Positions 14,153-14,934 of a stretch of 14,934 nucleotides of DNA are shown here, piece after piece. A program made the position numbers and the translations under genes. The notes beneath the pieces were generated by a model. The model worked only from the letters and a program-made list of their open reading frames with translations, searched no databases and was not told the origin of the DNA. Numbering within the stretch: position 1 is the stretch's first letter; each line of letters begins with the position of its first letter. Source of the stretch: an uncultured Oscillospiraceae bacterium (GTDB lineage Bacteria > Bacillota > Clostridia > Oscillospirales > Oscillospiraceae); contig CAJTYO010000063.1 in the NCBI GenBank assembly GCA_910584045.1, positions 1-14,934 on the forward strand, given 5' to 3'.

Positions 14153-14934
14153 TTATGTTCCAGTCGTGTGAGAGAATCGGACACCTGTCAAGCTGTTGGC
14201 CAGCATGAGCCACGCCGTCTCTGATTTCAGACATTCCTCCACGTTCTGCGTCGCCGCCGTCATAATCCCGGCGTACTTGCGGAAGCATTTCCACGCCCGG
14301 TAGAGAAATTCGCCGGAACAGTGGTACTTAAAGTACAAATAGCACTCGTCAATAAATACCCATGTAAACTTGCCTCGCTTGCGGTTCTTCATCACCCGGT
14401 TCTGGATGGCCTCCAGCGTCACCACCAGAGCCGTAGGCCGGAGCTGCTCCCCCATCTCGTAGAGATCAAGGACAACCAGCCGGTTGTCCATATTAACGTT
14501 GGTGGGATGGGCAAACACATTCAAGCTATGGAACTCACCGCCGCAAAAAGAACAGTGGCTAAAATCGACATATCCATTGATACGGCATACTGCAAAGGTG
14601 CAGAGATCGAATACGGAGTTACTGCAATACTGCCCATCCGGGAGGCAGTAAAGTGTTACCCGGTGAAAAAAGGAATCGCGGAAAAATCCCGCCGGAAAGC
14701 CGTCTTTTGCCGCTTGATCGTAAAGCTGCTGGTCGATCACTTTTCTCCCGTTGTGCATTTTATAGCTGTATTGAGCATCGCTGATTTTGGTGTATCCATG
14801 AGATAAAAGTGATTTTTGATGCTGGAAGTCCTGAACATACTGACGGAGCATGGCTCTGTCCTCGTCATAATCTTTCCAGCCTCCGCATACTGCGTCTACC
14901 TCGGCCAACAGCTCCCCAACCGTGCGTCCGCCCC
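14153..14934 (-). pseudogene. VirB4-like conjugation ATPase fragment fused to an unidentified N-terminal region (runs off the edge)
   Basis: An open frame from the window edge to a TAA at 14153. The part encoded at 14192-14527 matches the C-terminal half of VirB4/TraC-type type IV secretion ATPases of Firmicute conjugative elements: NVFAHPTNVN, VVLDLYEMGEQL, the Walker B-like WVFIDECYLYF, LYRAWKCFRKYAG, then TQNVEECL and TAWLMLANS. No Walker A is present. After LMLANS the last 12 residues (LTGVRFSHTTGT) are foreign, so the 3' end is lost. Before the VirB4 part lies ~135 residues that I do not recognise, with GFFRDSFFHRVTLY and a small zinc-finger-like HCSFCGGEF. This region does not fit VirB4 and is probably another element gene joined by deletion. 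A TTG at 14908 is open upstream and is not a convincing start. The region is clearly lower in GC than the rest. Confidence 0.65.

Noticed and set aside
14321..14806. Plus-strand open frame of 161 codons
   Set aside because: It overlaps the minus-strand frame that carries VirB4 motifs; no family is recognised and no clear ribosome binding site was seen.
1..14934. CRISPR array, tRNA or rRNA genes
   Set aside because: No regularly spaced repeats were seen, and no tRNA cloverleaf or rRNA signature was noticed on either strand.

Overview
The window looks like chromosome of a high-GC gut-type Clostridia. The Oscillospiraceae neighbourhood (Flavonifractor, Lawsonibacter or Oscillibacter-like) is a guess from gene content and GC, not proven. 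Strong AAGGAGG-type ribosome binding sites, sigma-A promoters, a PadR/HAAS pair, a SpoVK/CbbX-type AAA+ protein, a YacP/Rae1-type nuclease domain and a thiT riboswitch are all typical of Firmicutes. Most of the window is very GC-rich. The last ~800 bases are visibly more AT-rich and belong to a decayed mobile element.

Layout. (1) 1-3151, plus strand: the 3' part of gnd (6-phosphogluconate dehydrogenase), an SDR of the UxuB/YjmF D-mannonate oxidoreductase type, and a LarA-family nickel-pincer racemase/epimerase, closed by a strong terminator. (2) 3235-5799, minus strand: a sigma factor with a cysteine-containing C-terminal extension, a DUF2461 protein and an aldo/keto reductase. (3) 5983-7056, plus strand: an exported protein with two copper-amine-oxidase-N-like domains and two PepSY domains, behind a near-consensus promoter. 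(4) 7162-8053, plus strand: a PadR repressor and a HAAS/DUF1700 membrane protein, with a palindrome filling the promoter spacer. (5) 8166-12475, minus strand: an AAA+ ATPase with a TerB-like N-terminus, translationally coupled (ATGA overlap) to a fusion of a Tet(M)/EF-G-type ribosomal GTPase with a C-terminal YacP/Rae1 (NYN) nuclease domain. (6) 12601-13409, plus strand: TPP riboswitch, terminator and thiT. (7) 13520-14934, minus strand: a truncated serine recombinase and a VirB4-like fragment fused in frame to an unrelated N-terminal region, the wreck of an integrative conjugative element.

Two systems stand out. In region 1 the three enzymes can be read as one pathway: fructuronate to mannonate (SDR), mannonate to gluconate (LarA-type 2-epimerase), and, after a kinase not seen here, 6-phosphogluconate to ribulose 5-phosphate (Gnd). 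This would send hexuronates into the pentose phosphate pathway and bypass KDG. In region 5 a ribosome-binding GTPase carries its own putative A-site mRNase and is coupled to an AAA+ machine. This suggests an undescribed ribosome-surveillance or translation-quality module rather than tetracycline resistance. Both readings are inference from domains and context.
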